Shown: in pieces, positions 22,956-33,299 of the stretch | Layout of the letters: every line of letters starts with the position of its first letter | Numbering within the stretch: position 1 is the stretch's first letter | DNA from: Prorocentrum cordatum | Taxonomy: Eukaryota > Sar > Dinophyceae > Prorocentrales > Prorocentraceae | Assembly (NCBI GenBank): GCA_963575745.1 | Contig: CAUYUJ010014616.1 | Location: 398,097 to 462,096 of the forward strand | Length of the DNA: 64,000 bases | Direction of reading: 5' to 3' | The notes under the pieces: generated by a model | What the model was told of the DNA's origin: nothing | What the model saw: only the letters and a program-made list of their open reading frames with translations | Databases searched by the model: none | Translations under genes and position numbers: made by a program

Positions 22956-23016
22956 CCTGAGGAGCGTCTCCCCCGAGCCGCGCCTTCTCTCGACTGCCCG
23001 ACTAATTGTTTGGCCT

Positions 23017-23271
23017 CGCGCCGCGGACGACCCGCGCGCGTCGCTGGGACCCTCTCGGGGCGACCGGCGCGCGTCGCGGGAACTCCGTGCTGCGGGGGGC
23101 CCGGCGCCTCGTTCGCCCGTCGTCGCTCTGCCCAGCGGTCAGAGACTTGCCCGCTATCAGCCAGCCAGTTAGCTAGTCAGCTCTCTCTGCTTCGCGCGGC
23201 GGACGACCCGCGCGCGTCGCTGGGACCCCGCCCGGGGCGACCAGCGCGCGTCGCGGGGACTCCGCGCTGCG
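23017..23271 (+). repeat. direct repeat of about 77 bp, two copies
   Basis: Copies at 23017-23093 and 23193-23271 share GGACGACCCGCGCGCGTCGC and GCGCGCGTCGCGGG with a few differences. The flanks (22956-23016, 23272-23600) show no gene. Confidence 0.8.
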
Positions 23272-23604
23272 CTGCGCCCGCAGCCTTGGATTTTGGAGTG
23301 CGCGGGCAAAGAGGAAGGAAAAGAAGAGCCGAAAGCGGGCGCGATCCTCGCAAGAGGCGTGCCGACATGGGCGTCGCGACGTGCGGACGCTGCCGTCGGG
23401 GTTCCCGCGGAAGCTGCCTGCGGCGGCCACGCCCAGTGTCACGCGTGTTCGGACAGGCATGTTCGACACTTACACTAGGCGGTTCCATGATCGCATTCAT
23501 GCAAATATATTCACTCGCGCGCAGACCCATTCATATTCAGATTCCCTCGCGCTCTGACTCACCCGCGTTCTTTCTCTCGTAATCAGATCTATCGTATTCC
23601 TTTG

Positions 23605-23690
23605 CGTTGTGTACCCCGCCACATTTCGGCACATCCCTCATGCGGTTCGTGGCCCCATAGGGAGCGTCGCCAAAGAAGATATTCACAATT
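23605..23690 (-). repeat. isolated satellite monomer
   Basis: CACATTTCGGCACATCCCTC and CCCCATAGGGAGC match the 90-bp monomer in the orientation of array B. Confidence 0.8.
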
Positions 23691-23731
23691 GCGATACTCA
23701 CAACTGCATATGGTTGGGTCCTTCGCCCGGA

Positions 23732-23763
23732 TTTTTTTTTTTTTTTTTTTTTTTGGGGGGGGG
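23732..23763 (+). repeat. T(23)G(9) homopolymer junction
   Basis: A run of about 23 T passes directly into about 9 G. Similar composites lie at 46772-46808 and, inverted, at 24474-24505. Confidence 0.85.
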
Positions 23764-24070
23764 TCTTGGGGCCCCTTTGAGCTTTCTTGGGGCTCTCTCA
23801 GGGCCCTCTTGGGAGCCATGGAGGGCATCTTGGGGCCACCGGGCCACCTTAGAGGTCATCTTGAAGGGCATCGGCCAAATGGGAGGGGTCCCATATCTCG
23901 TGCCCGTGCCGCCCCTCCCTGGGGCCTTCAAAACCGCATCGTGGCACTCTCTTGGGGCCCTCTTGGGGCGTTCTTGGGCGCTTTTGGGGCTGTCTTGGCG
24001 GCCTCTTGCGCTCCTCTTGGGGTCTCGGGGCCTTCTCGGGCCATCTTGGGGCCATCTTGAGGCCTCAGAC
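23764..24070 (+). repeat. CTTGG-rich degenerate repeat block
   Basis: GGCCCTCTTGGGAGCC and GGGCCATCTTGGGGCC type units start directly after the T/G tract. The following 24071-24237 holds no gene. Confidence 0.8.
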
Positions 24071-24237
24071 GCGCGTCGGAAGAGGAACGGCGAGAAGGCA
24101 AAAACAAACATAAGTTGTCCTTCGGTGTTTGAAGGATTTGGAGCTCTTGGAGGGGCCCTGAGGGGTCTCCGATACCCGAAAGCAGATAGCACGATAGCAC
24201 TTGAAACCGTCTTGTGGCCATCTTGGGGCCTCCCGGG

Positions 24238-24445
24238 AGTAGGATGTAGGATGTAGGATGTAGGATGTAGGATGTAGTTCAATTTGAATTATCCACTATC
24301 CAACTAAACTATCCTGCGCTATCTTGAGCCATCTTGGAGCCATCGTGAAGCCTCTGAGGCCCTCTTGGATCTTGGGGCCATCTAGGATCTAGGATCTAGG
24401 GTCTAGGGTCTAGGGATCTAGGGTCCAGGGTCTAGGGTCTAGGGC
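24238..24445 (+). repeat. heptamer arrays GGATGTA and GGGTCTA/GGATCTA
   Basis: Five units of GGATGTA at 24240-24276 and about eight GGATCTA/GGGTCTA units at 24385-24445, with CTTGGAGCC-like units between them. Confidence 0.9.
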
Positions 24446-24473
24446 GAAAGCGGACGCCCTGACACCTCGCTGA

Positions 24474-24505
24474 CCCCCCCCCCCCCCCCCCCTTCAAAAA
24501 AAAAA
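24474..24505 (+). repeat. C(19)TTCA(10) homopolymer composite
   Basis: Nineteen C, then TTC, then ten A: the inverted counterpart of the T/G junction at 23732. Confidence 0.85.
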
Positions 24506-24609
24506 GCCCTGGGAGGGGAGGGGGAGGGCGCCCCCCCCAAAGCCCCAAACCGCTTGTCGATCGCCCAGACATTTTGCCTCTGCTCCTCCGCCTTCCCCGG
24601 AGGGGGGGG

Positions 24610-25080
24610 GGGCGAACGGAGCGCAAGGTCCTCGCTCTCTTGTGCAACCGCGACTGGCGCAACAGAGATTGTATCATCCACGTGGAGCTCGGATGCTGCC
24701 CGAATCGTCAAACGACATTGAAGCACTTCATGCGTTCCCTGATCCCATGCCTTATCAATGGCCTCAAAGTACTCGGGCAGAAGAAGTGGACCGGCATGGA
24801 AGAGGTACTCGACGTTGTCATCATCGGCGACGCGGTCCACGGCATCTACAGTTCGGCCTACCGACGCCTCGTCTTCAAGAAGTTTCCCAGGACTGTCAGA
24901 GAGATCGCGGTTCCGAATGCGGACCAGGACGCTCATTTGGCCATGGATGATGCATCCGAGATGCTTGGTGGTAGAGACGATCATGAAGATGTGGCCTCTG
25001 CAGGCCAAGACTCCGTACTGTACCAAAAGCTATCTAATTGGCGTGGAAAATGTGCGTCGTGGCGCAGGATGATACCAATC
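24610..25080 (+). CDS. candidate exon of the transposon-like gene
   Basis: Normal amino-acid use in one frame: DCIIHVELGCCPNRQTTLKH, MRSLIPCLINGLKVLGQKKW, DVVIIGDAVHGIYSSAYRRL, RLVFKKFPRTVREIAVPNAD. The opposite strand is also open here, but its translation is less protein-like. Position and base composition suggest another exon of the gene begun at 18285. Possible acceptors lie near 24660-24667 and none is certain. Sequence after 25080 moves to another frame (RDYKVLLRANGYYTSEALIL, to about 25290) before a pyrimidine microsatellite. No known domain. Confidence 0.35.
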
Positions 25081-25299
25081 AGGCTCGTGGCCACAAGCCG
25101 CCGCCTCACGCTCAAGAAACTTACTGCCACTTCTCTCATGCGTGGGCCGGGCGCCAGGAGCAGAAACTGATTTCTGGTGGCGCTCGGGACTACAAGGTTT
25201 TGTTGCGAGCGAATGGGTACTACACGAGCGAGGCGCTCATCCTCTATGGGAGGCTCGTCCGGACAGAGACATCGTCATGGGCGTGGGAGGCATTGTCCT

Positions 25300-25526
25300 T
25301 GCCGCCTCCCCCCCCCCTTCCTCCCCCCCCCCTCCTCGTCCTCCTCCTCCTCCTCGTCCTTATCCCTTATCCCTTATCCCTTATCCTCCCTCCCCTCCTC
25401 CTCCTCCTCCTCCTCCCTCCTCCTCCTCCTCCTCCTCCTCCTCGTCCTCCTCCTCCCCCCCTCTTCCTCCACTTCCTCCTCCTCCTCCTCCCCCTCCCCC
25501 CTCCGCCTCCTCCTCGCTCCGCTCAG
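25300..25526 (+). repeat. (CCT)n with CCCTTAT heptamers, ending in a splice-acceptor-like CAG
   Basis: Long CCT/CTC microsatellite with a (CCCTTAT)n core at 25365-25385, followed by CGCTCAG with AG at 25525-25526 just before a good coding frame. The repeat would act as the polypyrimidine tract. Confidence 0.6.
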
Positions 25527-26190
25527 AAGCCTGAGGCACTGCCGGACAATGCTCGTGATCGTCGCCAACGCTGCTTGAACTTCCGGTTGACGGCTAGGGC
25601 CGCGGCTGCAATGTATGAGCTGCTGGTCATGGCGGAAAGCAATTACCCGTTCTTGCATTGGAAGATCCATGGTGCAGCCGACGAGTTGGCAGTTGCTCAG
25701 CGCGTCTGTCAGGAGAGGCCTTGTAGGTTTGACCCCTACACGGCGGACGTCGTCCGCCGATTCCCAACGGCGCCAGATTTGCTCAGCCCGCTTGCGAAGT
25801 TGGAGAGGGATGTCGTCATTCGCATGATGGAGGTGTGCATCGCGCGGCTGGACGCGAAGCATTCCCGATTGCGTCGCCTCGTCAAGTTGATGTCGTTGCA
25901 AGCACATATTCCAGACTTGGCGTCCGTGAGTGCAGCATTTCTCGGCATTGGTGCCCGGCAAGACCGCGGTGCCAAAGCGCCGCCTGCCGACGAAAGCAAA
26001 TCTTCAGATGCACCGGCGCCCTCGAGGCGCCGACGGATGAGCTCTTGGTCAGTTTTTGTTCACGAGCGCACCCGTAGTCACCCTGATGTCGCTGGCCAAA
26101 AGGTCAAGCATGATGTGTGGACACGTGCGATGCAAGAGTTGACTGAGAAGTATAGGGCCCTCTCAGATGCCCAGCGTTCAAGCCCTGTCT
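25527..26190 (+). CDS. candidate exon with HMG-box-like segment
   Basis: About 220 residues in one frame: a helical region (AAAMYELLVMAESNYPFLHW, DVVIRMMEVCIARLDAKHSR, LRRLVKLMSLQAHIPDLASV), then after a linker SSWSVFVHERTRSHP...VWTRAMQELTEKYRALSDAQR. The order aromatic-F-x3-R, HP, W at the second helix and KYRxLSxxQR resembles an HMG box, a DNA-bending domain; this is an impression, not a profile match. The reading continues in another frame after about 26180 (next entry), so there is an indel at the third helix or an exon end. Confidence 0.4.
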
Positions 26191-26730
26191 GCTAAGGTAA
26201 AGGTTGCCAATGGCCGCATTGCTAAAGGCATGGGGCCTTTCCAGCTGGAAGGTCGAGCACTCCCTCGCCACATCGGGGCCTTGCATCAGACAGAGATGCG
26301 GCGGCTTGGCAATGGCAGCGATGCTGCTGGTGGCGACGCACATGCTCTCGTTCCTCTGCCTGAGGCGGGCCTTCCTGCCGACGATGCTGATGCTGGTGAC
26401 GCGCGTGCGCTCGTTCAACTGCCCGAGGCGAGCCCGCCGGCCGTGCTGCGCCATGACGTTTTGGAGGAGGAAACGACAAAACTTCACCAGCTGAGTTCAT
26501 TCATGGGGCGCAGAAAGGCACAAGCAGAAAGGGCAGTTTCTTTGCAGCGGAGAAGTTACACGTATGGCGACGCGTTGACTTCAATTGCGATTACTTTCGA
26601 ACACTTCAACCCGTTGGGTCAATCCTTGTCGCTTCGCGTCTCCGATGCCCCGTCGGCTCATCCAGAGACGATGCCCAGTCCAGTTGCGCGGGCCAAGCGG
26701 CCAAGCAACTTAGTGTTTGATCGGAGGTGA
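26167..26730 (+). pseudogene. frame-shifted continuation of the preceding exon
   Basis: Overlaps and continues the HMG-like exon in the next frame: SAKVKVANGRIAKGM, two near-repeats of HALVPLPEAGLPAD / RALVQLPEASPPAV, then a helical stretch and DALTSIAITFEHFNPLGQS. It ends at TGA 26728-26730. The composition is coding-like and the function unknown. Confidence 0.35.
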
Positions 26731-27029
26731 ATCGTTCGGCCCCCTCAATTCTCGGCCTGAGGTGCGTCGCTCTGTCCTTTCAATGTTCGGTCGGGGGAAA
26801 ATGGGCAAACCGTTGAAGCCGATAACTGAGGAGACCGCGCGATTCGCATCCGACCGAGAACTGAGGGGACCGAGCGACTCACCCACGGCTCCAAGAGGGG
26901 CCCAAGGCCCAAGATGGTCGCAAGAGGGCCCAGGAGGGCCCCAGGATCCAATCCAAGAGGGAGCTCCGAAACCGCACAGCTTGACGCAAAGCTATTCGCC
27001 TCGCATCTGGATCCCCACCAACCCATCAA

Positions 27030-27137
27030 GAGAATTCACGCTTCGCGTATCCGCGCATCCGCGCGTGCGCATCGCGTATCCCCACCAGCCCATGCAGAAG
27101 CCCAGCCCACGAGAGCTGACGGGAAAAGGGAGGAATA
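27030..27137 (+). repeat. dispersed element of about 100 bp (starts TTCACGCTTCGCGTA)
   Basis: Shares ACGCTTCGCGTA and CCCCACCAGCC with 19543-19610, and ACGCTTCGCGTA, CCAGCCCAT and GAGAGCYGACGGGAA with 20788-20900. All copies lie in non-coding stretches of the 18-30 kb gene region. Confidence 0.65.
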
Positions 27138-27530
27138 AATACATCTAGGGATCTAGGGTCCAGGGTCTAGGGTCTAGGAATCTAAGATCTAGAATCTAGA
27201 GTCTAGAGAAACAAAGCGAGCAACCAGGGTGAAACGATAGATCTCTGTGAGCAGGGGGGTGGTCTTGGAAGCCCTCTTCGCGCCATCCGGCCATCCCCGG
27301 GGGCCGCGTGGGGGCGAGGGGAGGAAGAGGATGCGGATGAGGATGAGGATGATGATGTGGAGGAGGAGGAAGAGGAGGAGGAGGAGGAGGAGGGGGACGA
27401 GGAGGACGAGAGGGGCGAGGAGGGCGAGGGCGCGCGGATGAGGACGAGGACGAGGGACGAGGAGGACGAGGACTAGGGACTAGGGACTAGGGACTTGGGA
27501 CTAGGGACTAGGGCTAATCTAGAGTCTAGA
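27138..27530 (+). repeat. heptamers, (GGA/GAT)n and GACTAGG array
   Basis: GGGTCTA-type heptamers at 27145-27210, purine microsatellite at 27330-27465, then (GACTAGG)n at 27471-27513. Confidence 0.85.
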
Positions 27531-27539
27531 GGTAGTATT

Positions 27540-28170
27540 GCGGCTGCTGTTGCTGCTGCTGCTTGTGCCTTCTGGGAGTTCTGGGGGCCCTCTTGGATCT
27601 TGGAGGCCGTCGATGACAGGATGGGGGATGGGGGGGTCCCTAACTCAGCTCCCCCGATCAGGAGCTGGCAGCCCGCTTCTTCGCGCTCTCTTGGAGCGCT
27701 CTTGGGCGCTCGTGGAACGGTCTTGGGGCCGTTTGGAGCATCCTTGGGCTATCGGCTATCGGCTATCGCTATCCGCTATCCGCTATCCGCTGTCGGCTAT
27801 CGGCCATCTGCTATCTGAGCCATCTTGGAGGTCATCTTGGGCTCTCTGAGGCCGCTCGGGGGCCTCTTGGGGGCCTCTCAGGTGCCTCTTGGGGTCTTGG
27901 GGGCTCTCTTGGGGTTCTTTTGGGAGCCCTGGAGCCTGAAGCGCCTCTTGGGGCCATCTTCGAGGCTATCGGCTATCGGCTATCGGCTATCGATCGAAGG
28001 AGGAAGGGCCCCAATCAAGGCCCCCCCGGGGGGGGCCACGATCCTCGTGAGGGGTGTCAAACATTGGCCCTCACAGGGGCCGAACGAGGGCCCTCCAACC
28101 CCCCGCGACACCCCCCCGCAAAAAGGTCAGGGGAGGGGGTAGGGGGTAGGGGATAGGGGGATGGGGTAAA
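27540..28170 (+). repeat. CTTGG block with CTATCGG heptamers and a satellite-like core
   Basis: CTTGG-rich units (27580-27960) are interrupted by (CTATCGG/CTATCCG)n at 27752-27812 and 27965-27995. GGCCACGATCCTCGTGAGGG at 28034-28053, followed by GTGTCAAA, resembles the satellite core. (GGGGGTA)n follows at 28139-28165. Confidence 0.75.
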
Positions 28171-28278
28171 CGGGTACCCCCCTACGCCCAGAGGGCTGGT
28201 GGGATTTGCCATTTGCCAAGGCGAGTTGCCTTGGCCAGGTCTGTTGGTCAGTTGTTGCTTCACGCCCTGCCCTCAAAG

Positions 28279-30340
28279 GCCAGTTGTATTTAAGGACTAC
28301 CGAGCAGTGCCAGTTGGCGACATCGTTGATCGCCAGGGGCGCAAAGTACCGCACGTAGCCTTCGAACGCATCGCTGACAATGCTGCAAAAACTTCTGTGA
28401 ATATGGCAGCTTCGAGTGGAGAGGGCGCTAGTGACGTTCGTGGCGGTGTGTATGGTTTTTGGGATTCCATGCACGATATGTTTAGACATGACGACCTTCC
28501 ACCATTGGGCAAGATCCCGATCAACTACTCCCCGTGTTGGATCGCTGGCATGTGCATCTGCAGCCCGGCGGGGAAGAAGCTGAATGCGTGGCGGTTGAAG
28601 TTCTTGAACAAGTATGTTGAGAACAGCCCTTTCTTGAGAGGCCCCTTCCTAGACAAGGAGAGCAAGACGAAAGCGGAGAAGGAGTTCAAGGCCGTGACTG
28701 GTTCGGGCATGACGATCTTGTGTTTGACTTCCAGGGGCACGTTTGAGGGCGATCCCATCGAGAGGTTATGGCTGCACGTGTCCATGGTATTCGGCAATGC
28801 TAGACGGCCGTCCTTCTGGGAGATGAATGGGCCGCCTGCGGCCCTCGAGCTTCCAGCGGAAGTGACCCTAATGCCGAAGCTTCGCGAAGATGCTTCCCCT
28901 CAGTGTATGTCTTTGCTTCAGTTGTGCGAGATGCTCGACCTCGACATGTTCTGGGCCGTCGATTACTACAGGTTACACAATGACGGTGAGTGCGTTCAGG
29001 GCGTCGTCCCTGAGGAGCTCGATGCTTTTGTTGAGCCCGATAACCGGTCATTTGATTTACTACCGGCGCCGCCGCCGCCGCCCCCAGCAGATCGAGGGCG
29101 CGGCCGCGGGCGCAGGGGCAGTGGGCCAGGATTGGGGCGCGGTGCACCTGGCGGCCACGGTCGAGGGCGGCGGGGCCGAGGCTCGGGAGCCCGAGGTGGT
29201 TGGAAGGAGATCGCCGATGCTGCCGATGTCGGCGTAGATGGCGCTGGCGGCTATCTCGATGGGACATCCGGAGACGGCGACAGTGGAGCCCCAGCCGCTC
29301 AGCTAGACGTGGCTGGCGACTTAGAGGCCATGTTCGCCCACCACTCCGACACCGCGGCCGCAGCCGCAGACGTTGCCGCAGCCGAGGAGATGCACGAGGG
29401 CGAGGCGGGGCACGCGATGGAGGAGATCGTGGAGGGCCTACTCCTGGACGTGCTCATTGCCGAACCTGAAGCGGAGGAGGAAGAGGCCGTGGAACTCGGA
29501 GAGGTGGTGGACGACATGCAGGACATCGACGAGGTGGACGAGGGCAACGACATGCCAGACTTTGATCAGGAAGCATGGGACTTGTTTGGCCCGTCTGACG
29601 AAGAGGCTGACGCGGGCAGCGACGACGATCCACCTCCAGGCCCTCCGGGCCCTCCAGACCCTCCGCAGGCTCCAAGGACTCCAAGCCCAGAGCCTGGCGA
29701 TGGCGGCGGCGGTCCAGGTGGCGGCGAGTCGACGCCGACAGAGACGGTGGCAGGGCCGCACCCGCCGCCTGGCGGCCAGGAGCCAAGTGGATCAGCGTAG
29801 CCAGTACTCGGGCGGGACTGGCTTGAGCGACAAGTGGATGAGTGGCTCGGCGCGCCGAGCGGCCCAGCTGGAAGTGGCTCGAGCGGCTCAGGCCTGCCGC
29901 CGCCCGACGCGCCGCCGCCGCCCGAGCCGCTGAGAGGCCCGGGCAGGCCTCGCCTCGGCGGCCGCGGCGGCGGCGGCCCTGCGTTGCAGCACTGGCAGTT
30001 CGAGAATGGCTACATCAGGTACGACCCACACAGCAACTCAGTGTGTGCGCACTGTCAGGTCCCAGGACACGGAGGGCCAAACGTTTGCAGACGTACTCGA
30101 ACGTTTAATGCAGGTACCAGGAAGCAAGGTCAAGGCAGACCACTTGGCCATCTCGTGGCTTGGATGATGTTCGCTTGTGGGGTGCCCAGCAAGGAGAGGC
30201 ACTGCGATCGAGATTTTATCCCAGGCAAAGATCTTCGAGACTTGGCGCGCACCGAGATCTTGAATGACCCGATGTATCAGGACTTGCTTGAGCTGGAGGC
30301 CGTGGGCCTCGAGGGCGGCGAGCCTGACAATGTTGATTGA
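28279..30340 (+). CDS. 3' exon(s) of the transposon-like gene, one in-frame TAG
   Basis: One frame is open from before 28279 (possible acceptor CCTCAAAG) to TGA at 30338-30340, apart from a single TAG at 29798-29800. The N-terminal half has a compact domain (GVYGFWDSMHDMFRHDDLPP, INYSPCWIAGMCICSPAGKK, LRGPFLDKESKTKAEKEFKA, WEMNGPPAALELPAEVTLMP). A Pro and RG-rich linker follows, then a strongly acidic region, a Pro/Gly-rich stretch, and after the TAG a domain with VCAHCQVPGHGGPNVCRRTR and QGRPLGHLVAWMMFACGV, whose style I associate with repeated dinoflagellate genes. The enzymatic role is unknown. The TAG may be a mutation or a tolerated stop. Confidence 0.5.
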
Positions 30341-30429
30341 AGTATCGGCCAGCATTTGGCGGCCTGCTTCCGGCCTCAGCTTCCGCGCGCGCGCTGTCTG
30401 GAGTCTGGAATCTGGAGCTCGGAGGAGGA

Positions 30430-30840
30430 GTGTGCGGAGTTGATGAGGGGGGGGGGGAGGAAGGGGGAGGAGGTGAGGAGGAGGAGGAGTAGGAGGAGGA
30501 GGAGGAGGAGGAGCAGGCGGAGAGGCGAGGGGGAAGAGGGCGTGAGAAGGGGGGTGAGGAGAAGGAGGATGACGAGGAGGAGGAGGAGGAGGGGGGAGGA
30601 GGAGGAGGGACGATGAGGAGGAGAAGGAGGAGGAGGGGGGAGGAGGAGGACGAGGAGTTTATGGGGGATAGGGGATTGGGGATGGGGGATAGGGGATAGG
30701 GGATAGGGGAGATACGGGATACGGGATACGGAGGACGGGGAGGATTGAGAGGGAAGAATGAGGAGGGAGAGGAGATGAATGGGGGGGGAAGATGAGGAGG
30801 AGGACGAGGAGGAGGAGGAGGAGGAAGGAGGACGAAGAAA
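30430..30840 (+). repeat. (GGA)n microsatellite with GGGGATA heptamers
   Basis: Purine repeats with a (GGGGATA)n run at 30660-30710. The following 30841-30956 is unique and non-coding. Confidence 0.9.
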
Positions 30841-30956
30841 AGGCAACTATTTGGAACTATATTTAATTATTTGAATACGGTCTCTGTCCTGTTTCTGGCC
30901 CTCCCCCGGCTGGCGGCGGCGCAGCTGCCGGCAACCGGCTAGCGGCTAGCTGCTAG

Positions 30957-33299
30957 CTCGAGACTTCCTGCTCTCGGCCCTTGGACCCGTCACTGGGAGA
31001 ATTTGCTTGAGCTGGGGGCTGGGGGCGGGGGCCCAGAGGCCATGGGCCTTGAGGCCTTGCGGGCGGAGAGCCAGAAAATGTTGATTGAGGTTTCGTGCGA
31101 TATCCGGCTGCGCGCGGCAAGTGGCAAGTCCCGCCGCCGCAGCAGTTGTGCGAGAGGGGGCGGGATGCCGTCGCGTGTGACGCCTCGGGCCTTGGGGGCC
31201 CCTTGGGATGCTCCTGGAGGCCTCTTGGGCTCTTGGGTCTTGGGGCGTGTCCCGGCGGTGACTCGGGGGCGCGTCTAAGGTCTAATGTCTAAGGTCTAAG
31301 GTCTAAAGTCTAAGGTCTGAGCCCTCTGGGGCTCCCTGGGCCGTCTGAGGACCCTCTTGGGCTCTTGGGCTCTTGGGCCGTCTAGCGTCTAGCGTCTAGC
31401 GCTTTCGAAATCCGTCTTGGGGCTTTGGGGCTCTCTGGGCCGTCGGAGAGCCCTCTTGGGCCCTTGGGCCTTGGGCCGGGTTGGGGTCATCTTGGAGTCT
31501 TGGATCTTGGGCCATCTTATGTCTTGTGGCGCGTTGGAATCCTCTGTGGCCTGTGGCCTGTGGCCAGGGCCCGCTTAGTGCTTAGTGCTTAGTGCTCAGT
31601 GCCAGTTAAGGTGTCCTCCTGCGCTCCTGCTCCGCGTTGAGGCCATCTGAATGGCTTCTTGGGGCGGCGGCGGATTGTGGCGCACTTCCTTGGCCCCAGA
31701 TCCCCAGGTCCCAGGTTCTGCTCACAAGGCTTGTTGTTTGGACAGGCCAATGATCTTGTCGCTTGTCGTTTGGACAGGCAGAGTCGCAGAGTCTCTGGTC
31801 CATTATGCGCGCTGCCTGCTTGCTTTTTCTGTGGGCCATGGACTGTGGGCCGGTGCTGCGATCCAATTCGCAGGTTGCGATTGCATGTTTTTTTGCTTGT
31901 GCTTGTTGGTGTCGGCCGAGAGGGAAACACGCGCAATCGTGCCAGCGTTGCGGCGCAGCTGCCAAATGCGTTGAGCATTTGTTTGTCCTAGCTTTTTGAA
32001 GGCACTATTAACTATTGGCCAATGCTGGGAGGGCCGCGACCCCCGCACATGTCACGTGACATTTTGTGGTGCAGGGCCCCGCGGGGACTTGGGCCATCTC
32101 GAGACCCGGAGCAAATGGGAACGTAGGACGTAGGAACGTGGGACGTAGGACGTAGGGCGTAGGGCGCATGGTCCGCTCTGGGACTCTGGGAACATGGGGT
32201 CCGGAGGGAGTAAAGAGTAAAGAGTAAATAGTTTGTAATGGTCTGGGGTCTGGGGTCTGGGCCTGGTCCTCTCTTCGCCTCTCTCCTCGCCTGTCTCCTC
32301 GACTCTCGGTCGGCTCGCGGCCCTGGCCCCTGCCCCCTGCCCCCCCCGTCGGCTCGGCTTTCGATCCTCGTGCGGCTCCCTCGCTGGCTTGAGGGCCGCC
32401 CCCTCCTGCCCTGTCGGTGGATGGCGCGCCCCGCGCGTGGGCGCTGGCCTTCGCGGGGCGCCGTCCGTTGGAGCCCCCCCGGTGCCCCCAAAGGCTCAAG
32501 CGGCCCCGAGCGGCCCCACGATGGGGCCCCATGAGGGCACCCAGAGGGCACCATAATGGCCTTGGGAGACACCAAGAAGGCCCCAGGACCCCAGGGCCCC
32601 AGGATGGCCGCGGGAATTATGAATTATGTGCCAGCTGGCCCTTTGTTGGCACATAGCTGACATAACTCGTAGGCCCCTCCTGGGGTCATCCAGTCATCCT
32701 AGGTCCTAGGTCCAGGTCTTAGGTCTTAGGGTCTTAGGGTCTTAGGTCTTAGGGTCTAGGGTCTCAGGGCCCTCTTGTAACCGCCATTGGAGCTCTCCCC
32801 GTGCCCCCAGAACCTCAAGCGGCCCCATGGAGGGCCCCATGGTGGCCCCCAGAGGGCCCCAAGATGGCCCTGGGACCCTGGGAGGCGCGGAGAAGGCCCC
32901 AGGACACAGGGCGGCCGCGGTAATTACGTACCAGCGGGCCCAGTATTGGTTGTTGGTATATTATTCATAACTCGTGGGCCCCTCCTGGGTCCTGGGGTCA
33001 TCTCAGGGCTCTCTTGGAACCGCCGTGGAAGGTGTCTCGGCGCCCCCAGGGCCTCGAGCGGCCCCGTGGTGGGCCGCCCAAGAGGCGAGCCTGAAGGTGA
33101 CTGGTCTGTGCGAGCGACACTGAGTGTGACTGTGAGGCAGTCCAAAGCTGAAACGCGCTAGCTAGAAGCTAGAAGCTAGAACCAGAGCCGATGCTCGCGC
33201 CTGGGGTGGCTAATGGTTAATGGCTAATTGGCTAATTGGCTAATTACTAACGACTAATGACCAATAGCTAATGGCTACCGGCTAACAGGCTAACAGCTA
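30957..33299 (+). repeat. 2.4-kb tandem unit, copy A
   Basis: Begins with GAGACTTCCTGCTCTCGGC and a diverged copy of the 3' end of the gene ending at 30340 (CTTGCTTGAGCTGG; GAGCC..AAATGTTGATTGA). Then come CTTGG units, heptamers (GTCTAAG 31271-31320, CGTCTAG 31380, CTTAGTG 31573, GGACGTA 32120-32165, GGTCTTA 32695-32765, GGCTAAT 33205-33300) and unique blocks shared with copies B and C. The 5' edge is shorter than in copy B. A frame of about 107 codons at 31651-31974 is present in all copies with different ends and is probably not a gene. Confidence 0.85.

Noticed and set aside
20858-23172. Open frames of about 590 and 609 codons on the + strand and 277-287 codons on the - strand
   Set aside because: They run through the 90-bp satellite, whose length is a multiple of three and lacks stops in several frames. 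The translation is a monomer repeat, not a protein family. Only the helicase remnant at the end is kept.
24310-24350. Possible spliced-leader relic (CTTGAGCCATCTTGG)
   Set aside because: It resembles the inverse of the leader end only over a few bases and is a normal unit of the CTTGG repeats.
24439-25026. - strand frame opposite the exon at 24610-25080
   Set aside because: Open but less protein-like; the + strand reading fits the direction and style of neighbouring exons. Not fully excluded.
31651-31974. Frame of about 107 codons conserved in the 2.4-kb units
   Set aside because: Present because the DNA is duplicated; ends and frames differ between copies and no domain is visible.
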